Part shown: in pieces, positions 33,091 to 41,736 of the stretch
How the letters are laid out: each line of letters starts with the position of its first letter
Numbering within the stretch: the first letter of the stretch is position 1
Source of the DNA: Phycisphaerales bacterium
GTDB taxonomy: Bacteria; Planctomycetota; Phycisphaerae; Tepidisphaerales; Tepidisphaeraceae
Reading direction: 5' to 3'
NCBI GenBank assembly: GCA_028291615.1
Contig: JAQGHM010000127.1
Span: 1 to 64,000, forward strand
DNA length: 64,000 bases
Translations under genes and position numbers: made by a program
Notes under the pieces: model-generated
What the model was told of the DNA's origin: nothing
Databases searched by the model: none
Seen by the model: only the letters and a program-made list of their open reading frames with translations

Positions 33091-34614
33091 TTAGCGGCGT
33101 TTGCGGTGGCGGCGGGTTATGGGGATTCTTGCGCCCAGGCTGCGCGGGGGGGCGAGGGGGACTGTGGGGTGGTTGGCGACTTCGGCGGTGGTTTCGCTGG
33201 TGGGTTTTTGGGTGGAGGGGCCTGGGGTGGGGCCGCCGAAGCCTGGCTTGGCGTCGGTCCAGTCCTGGGGCTGGGGGTTGGGTTTGAAGTTTTCGAGGAT
33301 GGCTTGCGGGATCATCATGTTGATGAGGTTTTCGACTTTCGTCAGCAGTTCGCCCTGGTCGCGGCTGACGAAGGTGAAGGCTTTGCCCTCCTTGCCCATA
33401 CGTGCGGTGCGGCCTACGCGGTGGACGTAGGCTTCGGGGTCGTCGGGGATGTCGTAGTTGATGATGTGGGTGATGTCGGCGACGTCGATGCCGCGGGAGG
33501 CGAGGTCGGTGGCGACGAGGACGTCGAACTTGCCGCCGCGGAAGCTCTTCATGACGCGGTCGCGTTTGTTTTGGGCGAGGTTTCCGTGGATCTCGCGGCA
33601 CTCGATGCCGTCCTGGTGGAGCTTGTGTGCGAGCTTTTGCGCGCCGTGCTTGGTGCGGCAGAAGATGATGGCGATCTCGGGGTTTTCCTGTTCGAGGAGG
33701 GCTTTGAGGAGGCGGTATTTGTCCCAGGGGTTGGCGCTTAAAAAATACTGTTCGACACTCTCGACCGTCGGTTTGTCGTCTGCGCCTGGGGCGATTAATT
33801 TCTCGACCGGTTCGCGCATGTACGTGCGGGCCAGGCGTTCGATCTCGTCGCTGATGGTGGCGGAGACGAACATCGTCTGGTGGGAGCGGGAGGAAGAGTC
33901 CTGAGTGCTGAGTCCTGAGTCCTGAGATTCAGAGTCTCCGTCACCTCGGCGCTCGTTGTCGTTGGCGCCGGCGCTTTGGCGCTGTCCTTTTACCTTGGAG
34001 AGGATTCGGCGGATGTCGTCGCGGAAGCCTATGTCTAGCATGCGATCCACTTCATCGAGGACTACGAAGCGGATGTTGTTGAAGTTGATGATGCGGCGTT
34101 CGAGGAGGTCCATGACGCGGCCTGGGGTGCCGACGAGGATCTCGGGGCCGTGTTTTAGGAACTTCATCTGGGCCATGATCTTTTGGCCGCCGTAGACGGG
34201 GACCATGCGGATGGGGGTGTGCTGGCCGAGGCGTTTGAGCTCGGCATCGACCTGCACGCAAAGCTCGCGGGTGGGGACGAGGATGATGGCTTGCGTGGCG
34301 ATGCCCTTGGTGACGCGCTGGAGGATGGGGATGCCGAAGGCGGCGGTTTTGCCGGTGCCGGTGCGGGCTTGGCCGAGGATATCTACGCCTGCGAGGGCGC
34401 GGGGGATGAGGAGCGCCTGGATTTCGGAGGGGGTTACGAATTGCGCGTCGGCGAGTCCGCGGAGGAGCGAGGGGCGCACGCCCAGCGCGGCGAAGGCCTG
34501 GGGCAGTTCGGGGAGCGCGCTTTCGGTGGGCGCGGCGGCGGCGGCGGCGGCGGGTTGCGGGTCTTGAGCGGCGGATTGGTCTGGCGCCGGAGCGTCCTGG
34601 AGTCTGTCGGTCAT
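33091..34614 (-). CDS. DEAD-box ATP-dependent RNA helicase
   Basis: A 507-residue RNA helicase. Motifs in order: Q motif (PSEIQALLIPRAL), I ARTGTGKT, Ia PTREL, Ib TPGR, II DEVD (a Val variant of DEAD), III SAT, IV IIFCRT, V ATDLASRGID, VI HRVGRTARMG. The N-terminus has an Ala/Pro tract and the C-terminus a basic tail. Between motifs II and III, where about 25 residues are usual, there is an extra Gly/Ser/Asp-rich segment of about 35 residues (GQRQSAGANDNERR on) that carries the heptad repeat of locus B in frame. It acts in RNA remodelling. Confidence 0.94.
   Translation of the reverse strand: MTDRLQDAPAPDQSAAQDPQPAAAAAAAPTESALPELPQAFAALGVRPSLLRGLADAQFVTPSEIQALLIPRALAGVDILGQARTGTGKTAAFGIPILQRVTKGIATQAIILVPTRELCVQVDAELKRLGQHTPIRMVPVYGGQKIMAQMKFLKHGPEILVGTPGRVMDLLERRIINFNNIRFVVLDEVDRMLDIGFRDDIRRILSKVKGQRQSAGANDNERRGDGDSESQDSGLSTQDSSSRSHQTMFVSATISDEIERLARTYMREPVEKLIAPGADDKPTVESVEQYFLSANPWDKYRLLKALLEQENPEIAIIFCRTKHGAQKLAHKLHQDGIECREIHGNLAQNKRDRVMKSFRGGKFDVLVATDLASRGIDVADITHIINYDIPDDPEAYVHRVGRTARMGKEGKAFTFVSRDQGELLTKVENLINMMIPQAILENFKPNPQPQDWTDAKPGFGGPTPGPSTQKPTSETTAEVANHPTVPLAPPRSLGARIPITRRHRKRR
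33897..33924. repeat. heptad tandem repeat inside the helicase gene, locus B
   Basis: Four 7-base units: AGTCCTG, AGTGCTG, AGTCCTG, AGTCCTG. On the gene strand they read CAGGACT/CAGCACT. They lie within a coding insertion between helicase motifs II and III; the reading frame is kept. Confidence 0.85.
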
Positions 34615-34799
34615 CGTTTCCTTGGGTGCTGGGGGTGAGCAGTAGCGGGGGATTTTAGCGGGGATCGGGGGAAATGGAAGATTTGGGGATCTGCGGTTTG
34701 AGAAAACGTGGTTGCGTGCGAGGTAACGTGCGAAACCGCGACTCGACTGAGCTCGTCGAAGTCAAGCGACTTTTAGCGGGTTGTGCCAGCGGGGGCGGG
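34615..34799. other. intergenic region between rodA and the helicase gene
   Basis: No gene. It contains CTGAGCTCGTCGAAG (34747-34761), a variant of a sequence seen as a short repeat in many bacterial genomes. Nothing else is evident. Confidence 0.4.
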
Positions 34800-35990
34800 T
34801 CAGTCGAACTCGAAGGCGTCTTTTGCCATAACGATGGGGCGGGATTGACCGATGTTCAGGAGGAGGCCGGCGGCCATGAAGCTGGTTACCAGGGAGCTGC
34901 CACCGTAGCTGAGGAAGGGGAGGGTGACGCCGGTCACGGGGAAGATGCGCAGGCAGACCATGATGTTGAGGAAGGCTTGTCCGGCCATGAGGGTGATGAC
35001 GCCGATGGCGACGAGCTTGCCGAAGGGTTCGCGCGTGGAGGCGGCGATTTCGATGCCGGCGGTGAAGAAGGCGAAATAAGCCCCGAGGACGACGGCGACG
35101 CCCCAGAAGCCGAACTGTTCGCCTACGAGCGCAAAGATCATGTCATTGTGGGCTTCGGGGACGAGGCGGCCGATCGGGATGTTGCCCATGCCTTTACCGC
35201 TGAAGCCGCCTGAGCCGAAGGCGATGACGGCGTGTTCCTGCTGATAGCCGACGCCCTGGAGGATGGAGGGGTCGTCGGAGAACATCGCGTAGACGCGCTC
35301 GCGCTGGTAGTGCTTGACGAACTGGGGCATGTGTTTCATCACGGGGACGTGGGGGCAGATCATGCAGCCTTTGTCCTTGCAGGTTCCACTGAACCAGAGG
35401 ATGGGTGCGAAGGCGAGGCCGAGGCCGATGATGGCCATGAGATGCCAGAGCTTTGCGCCGGCGACGAAGAGGATGACGAAGAGGGCGGGGATGAAGGTGA
35501 GGGCGGTGCCGAGGTCGGGCTGCTTCATGATCAGGGCCATGGGCCCGAGGCAGAGGGCGAAGGGGACGAAGAGGCCGGCGAAGGTGCGGTAATTGGAGCG
35601 GAAGCGGAGGTAGCGGGCCATGACGGCGCAGAAGCCAAGTTTGACGAGCTCGGCGGGTTGGACGGAAAAGCCAGGGAGGTTGATCCAGTTGGAGGCTCCG
35701 TTAATCACCTTGACGCCCGGCACGTGGACGATCGTGCCGACGACGGTGTAGAGGACCAGCAAGTTGGCGAGGATATAAAAGCCCCAGGCGAAGCGGCCTA
35801 GAACCTGATAATTGACGGCCTGGAAGGCGATCATGCAGCCGATGCCGATGAACATGAAGACGAGTTGTTTGTGACCGTCTTCGGGGGCGTCGCCCCAGAT
35901 GCTGATGACGCCGGTGAGGGAGAGGACCAGCACCGCCACGAGGACGGGCCAGTTGGTGGCGATGGAGAGTTGTTCCCAGAATTTTCGCAT
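34800..35990 (-). CDS. rodA: rod-shape peptidoglycan polymerase RodA
   Basis: SEDS-family glycosyltransferase that polymerises lipid II with PBP2 in the elongasome; 396 residues with about ten membrane helices. Diagnostic elements: SNWINLPGFSVQPAELVKLG, MKQPDLGTALTFIPAL (the DLGT region), EAHNDMIFALVGEQFGFWG and the C-terminal GVTLPFLSYGGSSLVTSF. A Cys-containing insert (CKDKGCMICPHVPV, about residues 207-220) in the large extracytoplasmic loop is unusual. It is the last gene of the mreB-rodA operon, following the DUF3592-like gene by 67 bases. Confidence 0.96.
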   Translation of the reverse strand: MRKFWEQLSIATNWPVLVAVLVLSLTGVISIWGDAPEDGHKQLVFMFIGIGCMIAFQAVNYQVLGRFAWGFYILANLLVLYTVVGTIVHVPGVKVINGASNWINLPGFSVQPAELVKLGFCAVMARYLRFRSNYRTFAGLFVPFALCLGPMALIMKQPDLGTALTFIPALFVILFVAGAKLWHLMAIIGLGLAFAPILWFSGTCKDKGCMICPHVPVMKHMPQFVKHYQRERVYAMFSDDPSILQGVGYQQEHAVIAFGSGGFSGKGMGNIPIGRLVPEAHNDMIFALVGEQFGFWGVAVVLGAYFAFFTAGIEIAASTREPFGKLVAIGVITLMAGQAFLNIMVCLRIFPVTGVTLPFLSYGGSSLVTSFMAAGLLLNIGQSRPIVMAKDAFEFD

Positions 35991-36057
35991 CCGTGCGCCG
36001 GGGGGAGGGGTACCGAGGGGGCGCCTCCTTTAGCATCGGGGATTGTGACTTGTTTCT

Positions 36058-36846
36058 TTATTCAAACAAGGCCGCAGGAATTGCCTGCTCGGCGCGGTTG
36101 GGTGGGGCAATCAACCATAGGGGCTGGCTGATGTCTGGGGCTTTATGGGCGGGTAACAGGATCTTGATGACGCGGACTTGCTGGCCGACATGGACGGCGC
36201 AGCGCAGGAGGCGCGAGAATGGGGCGGCGGCGGAATGATGCACGCCGACGACTTCGGCAAGGACGGGCTCGCCGTCGCGGTAAATGGCCAGGACCTGGCG
36301 GCGGCGGATCAGGGCGAGGGCGAAGAGGACGACGGCGAAGGGGAGCAGGATCATGGCGGAGAGCATCTCGTGGATGAGCGAGGCGGGCTGGGTGCGGGCG
36401 GTCCAGCGGGCGGGGTTCTTGGGGTCGATGAAGATGGGGACCGTGGAGCGGGTGACGATTTGATCGGTGCGGCCGTCGAGGACGCTGAAGGAGCGATAGG
36501 TCTGGCCTTTGTAGGTGTACTGGATATCGACGGGGTCTGTGGCGCTGACGACTTTGCCTCTGGGGGCGTCCAGGCCGGGGGCCCAGCCCATGATCTCGGC
36601 TTGGATCTTCTCGCCGTGCTGGATCAGGCCGGTTTCTCCGGACCAGGAATAATAACGGGAGAGGGCGTAGTAGGCGGCGATGGCGGTCATGGCGAAGGCG
36701 AGGAGCCACCAGATGCGGACGTGGCGCTCGGTCCAGGATCGGCGGCGGACGGCGGGGGTTAACTCGCGCGGGGCGGGGGGTGGGGCAGGAGGGAGAGGAT
36801 CGGCATGAGCCGCGGCAGGATCCTGGGGCTCGGGGAAACTACTCAT
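36058..36846 (-). CDS. DUF3592-like membrane protein within the rod-shape operon
   Basis: A 262-residue protein with a Pro-rich cytoplasmic N-terminus, membrane helices near 45-65 and 160-185, and an extracytoplasmic beta-rich segment (VDIQYTYKGQTYRSFSVLDG, TVPIFIDPKNPARW) typical of DUF3592. A cytoplasmic C-terminal part repeats this pattern weakly (VLAEVVGVHHSAAAP). It sits between PBP2 and rodA in the elongasome operon, an unusual place, so a role in regulating or bracing the RodA-PBP2 complex can be suggested by position only. Confidence 0.7.
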   Translation of the reverse strand: MSSFPEPQDPAAAHADPLPPAPPPAPRELTPAVRRRSWTERHVRIWWLLAFAMTAIAAYYALSRYYSWSGETGLIQHGEKIQAEIMGWAPGLDAPRGKVVSATDPVDIQYTYKGQTYRSFSVLDGRTDQIVTRSTVPIFIDPKNPARWTARTQPASLIHEMLSAMILLPFAVVLFALALIRRRQVLAIYRDGEPVLAEVVGVHHSAAAPFSRLLRCAVHVGQQVRVIKILLPAHKAPDISQPLWLIAPPNRAEQAIPAALFE

Positions 36847-36881
36847 TCCACTCCAAACGGATGCGCCTCGCGAGGGCGGGT

Positions 36882-39173
36882 TTATTTTGCCGCGGAGGTG
36901 GAAAGGTAGCCGTGTTCGACGCAGGCTTCAAGGATGGCGGAGGCGACGGGGCCGGCGTCTTTGCCGCCCGCGCCGCCGTACTCGACGAGGACGGCGAAGG
37001 CGAGGGTGGGGTTGTGGGCGGGTGCGAAGCCGATGAACCATGCGTGGCCGAGGTCGGTGCCGGAGTTTCCGCTGCCGCGATACCAGGGCATGTCGGGGTT
37101 GGGGGCTTCGGGGGTGCTGGGCTCGAAATAATCTCGCGCCCACTTGTTATCTTCGGTCTTGTAGGGCTGTCCCTTGTCGTCGAGTTTGCGGATGGTGAAG
37201 CGGGCGGCCTGGGCGGTGCCGGTCTTACCGGCGACCTGCAGGCCGGCGGGGACCCTGATCTTACCGGTGCCGGCGGGGCCGGTGACGACGTTGATCATGC
37301 CTTCGACGGCTTCGTCGAGGGCCTGTGGGTGGAGGTGGAGATCACGGCGCTCGACGTCGGGGGATTCGGTGGCGAGGAGGTGGGGGCGGACCCAGACGCC
37401 GCGGCGGGCGATGGTAGCGGCGACGTTGGCCATTTGGAGCGGGGTCGCGAGCACCTGGGCCTGACCGATGCCACTGAACCAGGTCGTGGAGCGCGCGTAC
37501 TGTACGGGCACATCGCCGGGGACGCGGCCTTCGCGTTCAGCGATGCCGATGCCGGTGATTCGCCCGAGGCCGAACTCGTGCATCCAGTGGTTGAGGCCGT
37601 CGATCTTGAGGCGGTCGGCCATGGTTTCGAAGAAGACGTTGCAGGAGCGTTCGAGGGCGTCGGCGAAGGTGAGGAAGCCGGTGGGGTGTGCGGCGCTGGA
37701 TGGGATCGGATGGTGGGCGACGCCGGCCTCGCCGAGGATTTTGCCGAACTTGGAGGCGACCCAGCAGCGGCCCTCGCGGCGGACGCGGCCGTCGATGACG
37801 AGGTATCCGGTGCACTCGACGGTGTCGTCGGGTCGGGCGAGGCCGGCGGTGATGGCGGAGAGGCCAACGAGCGGCTTGACCGTTGAGCCGGGCTCGAGGG
37901 TGGATTGGGTGGCGCGGTTGAGCAGAGGTTGGTTCTTAGCGTCGCGGAGGAGTTGGGCGTAGATCGAGTCGAACTGGTTGAGGTCGTAGGTGGGGTAGGA
38001 GACCATGGCGCGGACCTGGCCGGTGGCGACGTCGATGACGACGGCTGCGCCGTGCATCTCGTGGATCTTCATCTGCTGGACGCGGAGGTCATGGCCGGGG
38101 TTGGTCTTGTCGCCGGTCTCCTCGTAGCGCATGAAGGCTTCCTGGATGCGCATCTGGAGGTCCATGTCGAGCGTGATGGTGAGGTCGTCGCCGGGCTTGG
38201 CTGGGGTGGACTCGCGGACGGCGTCGCTGCCGACCTGTCGGATCTGCGTGCCGCGCGAGCCGCGGAGCATGCGCTCGCCGAGGCGCTCGATGCCACTGCG
38301 GCCGATGTAGTCGTTGTAGAAATATTTTTTCGATTCGTCCTTGTCGAGGTTGGGGTCCTTCTCGAGGTCCTCGCGCATGACGGGGGAGAGTTGGCCGATG
38401 ACGTGGCAGGCGACGTCCTGGAAGGGGTAGTTTCTGCGGATTCCCTTTTTCAGCTCTAGGCCGGGGCAGCGTTCGCGCAGCTTGTCGAGGGCGACGTAGG
38501 TGTCGTTGTCGATCGCGTGGAGGATGGCGTGGGTTTCGGTTTGCTCGGCGACGAGGACGTTGAAGCTGTCGACCTGGGGGCCGGTGGTTTGCGTGTCATC
38601 GACCAGCCACTTGTACCAGGCGGGGGAGGGTTCGCGTTTCTCGTTGTCGTGGCGCGCCTTGGCGGCCTCGTATTTTTTGTAGGAGATGTAGCGCTGGCGC
38701 ATGCGGACGCGGCGCTTGATCGATTCCTTGACCTGCTCGATGTCGTCGAGCTTTTGATTGGAGACGCGGGCCATCGCGGTCCACATGAATTGCAGATCGG
38801 CTTTGACGCGCTCGATCTCGCCGTCGATGAGGCGGGCGCGATCGTTGCGGTCGCCCTTGAGGATTCCGCGATCAACGAGGCGTTTGCGGGCCTGGATGGC
38901 GAGCCACTCCTGGCTCTCCTTGGCGTCGGGGTCGATGGCGCGGTAGTCGACGGCGGCGTCGATGCAGGGGGCGTCTTCGGCGACGACGCGGCCTTTGAAA
39001 TCCAAGATGCGGCCGCGAAAGGTTTCGAGGTAGGAGGGGCGGCGGCCGGCGTCGGCGGCCTTGCGGTCATAGTCGGAGCCTTGCACGATCTGCAGCCAGC
39101 CGGCGCGCATGATGAGCATGAGGGTGAAGCCGGCCAGGATGCCCAGGAGGATCTTGATTCGCCGTTCGAACAT
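36882..39173 (-). CDS. mrdA: penicillin-binding protein 2, elongasome transpeptidase
   Basis: Class B PBP that crosslinks glycan made by RodA; 763 residues, about 130 longer than E. coli PBP2. One N-terminal membrane helix (IKILLGILAGFTLMLIMRAG). The pedestal carries an extra charged helical segment (about residues 100-185). Transpeptidase motifs are all present: Ser430-T-V-K433 in LEPGSTVKP, S510-C-N, and K650-T-G in VAGKTGTAQ. The context HAWFIGFAPAHNPTLAFAVL follows KTG as in PBP2. It lies 21 bases after mreD and 35 bases before the DUF3592-like gene. Confidence 0.96.
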   Translation of the reverse strand: MFERRIKILLGILAGFTLMLIMRAGWLQIVQGSDYDRKAADAGRRPSYLETFRGRILDFKGRVVAEDAPCIDAAVDYRAIDPDAKESQEWLAIQARKRLVDRGILKGDRNDRARLIDGEIERVKADLQFMWTAMARVSNQKLDDIEQVKESIKRRVRMRQRYISYKKYEAAKARHDNEKREPSPAWYKWLVDDTQTTGPQVDSFNVLVAEQTETHAILHAIDNDTYVALDKLRERCPGLELKKGIRRNYPFQDVACHVIGQLSPVMREDLEKDPNLDKDESKKYFYNDYIGRSGIERLGERMLRGSRGTQIRQVGSDAVRESTPAKPGDDLTITLDMDLQMRIQEAFMRYEETGDKTNPGHDLRVQQMKIHEMHGAAVVIDVATGQVRAMVSYPTYDLNQFDSIYAQLLRDAKNQPLLNRATQSTLEPGSTVKPLVGLSAITAGLARPDDTVECTGYLVIDGRVRREGRCWVASKFGKILGEAGVAHHPIPSSAAHPTGFLTFADALERSCNVFFETMADRLKIDGLNHWMHEFGLGRITGIGIAEREGRVPGDVPVQYARSTTWFSGIGQAQVLATPLQMANVAATIARRGVWVRPHLLATESPDVERRDLHLHPQALDEAVEGMINVVTGPAGTGKIRVPAGLQVAGKTGTAQAARFTIRKLDDKGQPYKTEDNKWARDYFEPSTPEAPNPDMPWYRGSGNSGTDLGHAWFIGFAPAHNPTLAFAVLVEYGGAGGKDAGPVASAILEACVEHGYLSTSAAK

Positions 39174-39194
39174 CGGGCACCATCCCTGGTGAAG

Positions 39195-39707
39195 TTACTG
39201 CGCGCCGCCGCGGCGGCGGAAGCCGAAGGTGGTTTTCATGCGCTGGAGTATTCCGAGCACGATCGGGGCGAGGACTGCGGTGTAGAGCGCGCCGGCGAAG
39301 AGGCTGACGGCACCCCCCTGCCCGGCGCCTTTGCCGTGGAGCAAGGGATAAACCCACTCGTGAAACGTTAATACCACGCCGCACAAAATCCCGCCCAAGA
39401 GGGCGAGGGAAAAATGCGTGAGCGGGTGGTCGCGATAGACCACCTCCTGCATCGAGACGACGAACATCGCGACCAGTCCGTAGGCAACGGCCCAGGTGCC
39501 GATGGGGTGGAGCGTGAGCATGTCCTGCATGAGGCCGAGGAGAAATGCGCCCAGGAGGGCCTGCTCGCGCGGGGCGTTGACGGCGAGGAAGATGACGACG
39601 AGGAGGATCAGATTGGGGGCTGCACCGCCGATCTCGACGTAACCGCTGAGCGCGAGTTGAACGCCGAGGGCGAGGTAGGCGAGGATGAGGTAGGCGAGCC
39701 AGCGCAT
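39195..39707 (-). CDS. mreD: rod shape-determining protein MreD
   Basis: A 170-residue membrane protein with about five helices (LAYLILAYLALGVQLALSGY, NLILLVVIFLAVNA, and others). MreD is poorly conserved, so the call rests on size, topology and its position between mreC and the PBP2 gene. The MPL-type loop LHPIGTWAVAYGLVAMFV fits. It scaffolds the elongasome in the membrane. The heptad repeat at 39714 lies between this gene and the mreC stop. Confidence 0.85.
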   Translation of the reverse strand: MRWLAYLILAYLALGVQLALSGYVEIGGAAPNLILLVVIFLAVNAPREQALLGAFLLGLMQDMLTLHPIGTWAVAYGLVAMFVVSMQEVVYRDHPLTHFSLALLGGILCGVVLTFHEWVYPLLHGKGAGQGGAVSLFAGALYTAVLAPIVLGILQRMKTTFGFRRRGGAQ

Positions 39708-39713
39708 GGTTGG

Positions 39714-39748
39714 GGAGTTGGGAGTTGCTAGTTGTTAGTTGCCAGTTT
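39714..39748. repeat. heptad tandem repeat, locus C, overlapping the mreC stop codon
   Basis: Five units of 7: GGAGTTG twice, CTAGTTG, TTAGTTG, CCAGTTT. On the gene strand they read CAACTAA, CAACTAG, CAACTCC, and supply the mreC stop (TAA at 39737-39735) and its last codons (KTGN). Confidence 0.85.
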
Positions 39749-40574
39749 TCCTCATCAGCAACACTTCTTTTAGGGTTCGCAGGTCGGTTCTGGGTTTTAC
39801 GATGATTTCGGCGAAGAGGGGTTTGGAGGTCATGGCGCGGATGCTGTCGATCTGGCCGATCTGTCGTTCCTGCATGATGGGCGGATAGTCGGTGGTGTCG
39901 GCGACGACGACCCAGTCGCCGGCGCGCAGGCCTTTGGCGTCTTCGTTGGTCAGGTTGTCGATGCGCATCTGGCCGTTGCCGATGCCGCGGACGGAGGGCT
40001 TGGGCGTGGCGAGGGATTGCCACTGGCCGTTTTCCCAACGGCCGAAATGGCCGGTGACGGTGAAGTCCTTGTCGGTGATGAGGCGCACGCGACGCCCGTC
40101 GGCCATGCGACCGACCAAGCCATCGGCGCCCATGACTGGCGAGCCGGGGGAGACGTCCACGCCTGAAGAGGGGAGGATGGTCAGCGACTCGCGGCCGGGG
40201 GAGGCGTCGCCGGCGATGACGGAGACGGGCTTGAAGTATTCGAGGAGTTTGCCCAGGTGCTTGCGTTCGGATTCGACGAGTTGGAGGTCTTCGAGCTGGC
40301 GGGTGAGGAAGACGATCTGCTGGCGGAGGTCGGAGTTTTCGGCGGCTAATTCTGGGTCTTTACGGACGGTGGTTTCGCCGGGCGGGAATTCTTTGTGGCC
40401 GTATTTGGAACGGAGCATCGAGGCGATGACGCGGACGGGCTTGATGATGGGATAGAGGAGGAGTTCCTCCTTGCCTTTGGCGCGGCCGGTGACTGCTGGC
40501 GAGATGAAGAGGGAGCCGACGAGCCCCAGGAGCATCATGGCGACGAAGAGTTGATTGAACCGAGTCTTCGACAT
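39735..40574 (-). CDS. mreC: rod shape-determining protein MreC
   Basis: A 279-residue bitopic protein that organises RodA and PBP2 in the periplasm. One membrane helix at residues about 8-28 (LFVAMMLLGLVGSLFISPAV), a coiled coil (about 80-110, ENSDLRQQIVFLTRQLEDLQ), and two beta domains with the conserved SxxxDSGxxxGSPV-type region (LPSSGVDVSPGSPVMGADGL and GNGQMRIDNLTNEDAKGLRA). The C-terminal residues are encoded by the heptad repeat of locus C, so the original C-terminus may have been replaced. Confidence 0.93.
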   Translation of the reverse strand: MSKTRFNQLFVAMMLLGLVGSLFISPAVTGRAKGKEELLLYPIIKPVRVIASMLRSKYGHKEFPPGETTVRKDPELAAENSDLRQQIVFLTRQLEDLQLVESERKHLGKLLEYFKPVSVIAGDASPGRESLTILPSSGVDVSPGSPVMGADGLVGRMADGRRVRLITDKDFTVTGHFGRWENGQWQSLATPKPSVRGIGNGQMRIDNLTNEDAKGLRAGDWVVVADTTDYPPIMQERQIGQIDSIRAMTSKPLFAEIIVKPRTDLRTLKEVLLMRKTGN

Positions 40575-40587
40575 CCGTGTCTCGAAA

Positions 40588-40678
40588 CAGTAGGCGGTAG
40601 GCAGAAGGCAGTAGGCAGAAGGCAGTAGGCAGAAAAGAGCGGAGGCGATCGGGCGTTTACTGGCTACTGCCTACTTCT
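40588..40678. repeat. heptad repeat with inverted arms, locus D, between mreB and mreC
   Basis: Left arm: seven units from 40588 to 40636 (CAGTAGG, CGGTAGG, CAGAAGG, CAGTAGG, CAGAAGG, CAGTAGG, CAGAAAA). Right arm, inverted: TACTGGC, TACTGCC, TACTTCT at 40658-40678. Transcribed from mreB toward mreC, the arms can fold on each other, so the element could tune how much mreC and downstream genes are read. Confidence 0.85.
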
Positions 40679-40680
40679 CG

Positions 40681-41736
40681 TCACATCCCGTCGGCGTCGC
40701 TTTCCATGGTGTCTTTCCAGAGTTCCAGGTTCTCCAGGTAGACGCTGGTGCCCCTGGCGACGCAGGTTAGCGGATCCTCCGCTAGTTTTACGTCGAGGCC
40801 TGTGGCGTTTGAGATTACCGTGGTCAGGCCGCGAAGCAAGCTAGAACCGCCGGCCATCGTGATGCCGTTATCGACGAGGTCGGCGGCGAGTTCGGGGGCG
40901 GCTTGTTCGAGGGTTTGGGTGACCGCCTGGACGATCTGGGTGACGGGCTCCTGGAGGGCCTCGCGGATTTCCTCGGCGGTGACGATCGTCTTGCGGGGGA
41001 GGCCGGAGATCATGTCGCGGCCGCGGACTTCCATGCTGGGCTCGTCATCGCCCCAGGGGGCGGCCGAGCCGATTTCGATTTTGATTCGCTCGGCCATTTG
41101 CTCGCCGATGGCCATATTGTAAGTCTTACGCATGTGGCCGACGATCGCCTCGTCGAAGTCGTCGCCGGCGACGCGTTCGCTGCGGCAGACGGAGATGTCG
41201 GCGAGGGAGATGATGGCGACCTCGGTGGTGCCGCCACCGATGTCGACGATCATGGACGCGGTGGGTTCGGTGACGGGGAGTCCGGCGCCGATGGCGGCGG
41301 CCATGGGTTCTTCGACGAGGAAGACGCGGCGTGCGCCGGCGCGCTCGGCGCTGTCGAGGACGGCGCGTTTTTCAACGGCGGTAATGCCGGAGGGGATTGC
41401 GATAACGACGCGGGGGCCGATGAAATGCTTGCGGCCGTGGACGCGGCGGATGAAGTAGCTGAGCATCGCCTCGGTGATCTCGAAGTCGGAGATCACGCCG
41501 TCCTTGAGGGGGCGGATGGCGGTGATGCTGCCGGGGGTTTTGCCGAGCATCTCCTTGGCGACGAGGCCGACGGCGTTGCCGTTTTGGAGGACGCGGTTGG
41601 TCCCCTTCTTGACGGCCACGACGGAGGGTTCGTTTAGGACGATGCCCTGTCCCTTGACGCATACCAGGGTGTTACAGGTCCCCAGATCGATCCCCATGTC
41701 GATGCTGAACAGGCCCATTAGGCGGTCAAAGATCAC
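40681..41736 (-). CDS. mreB: rod shape-determining protein MreB
   Basis: Bacterial actin that guides the elongasome; 351 residues from GTG 41736, which is preceded by AGGAG seven bases upstream and gives the usual FDRLMGLFSIDMGIDLGT N-terminus. Nucleotide-binding motifs: GIDLGTCNTLV (phosphate 1), MIVDIGGGTTEVAIISL (phosphate 2) and GITMAGGSSLLRGL (adenosine), as expected. Cys in CNTLVC is a minor variant of TANTLV. It is the first gene of an operon that runs to rodA. An upstream extension to 41787 is not supported. Confidence 0.97.
   Translation of the reverse strand: MIFDRLMGLFSIDMGIDLGTCNTLVCVKGQGIVLNEPSVVAVKKGTNRVLQNGNAVGLVAKEMLGKTPGSITAIRPLKDGVISDFEITEAMLSYFIRRVHGRKHFIGPRVVIAIPSGITAVEKRAVLDSAERAGARRVFLVEEPMAAAIGAGLPVTEPTASMIVDIGGGTTEVAIISLADISVCRSERVAGDDFDEAIVGHMRKTYNMAIGEQMAERIKIEIGSAAPWGDDEPSMEVRGRDMISGLPRKTIVTAEEIREALQEPVTQIVQAVTQTLEQAAPELAADLVDNGITMAGGSSLLRGLTTVISNATGLDVKLAEDPLTCVARGTSVYLENLELWKDTMESDADGM

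Noticed and set aside
34741-34764. CTGAGCTCGTCGAAG as a specific regulatory site
   Set aside because: It is a variant of a short sequence seen as a scattered repeat in many bacterial genomes, and only one copy occurs here.
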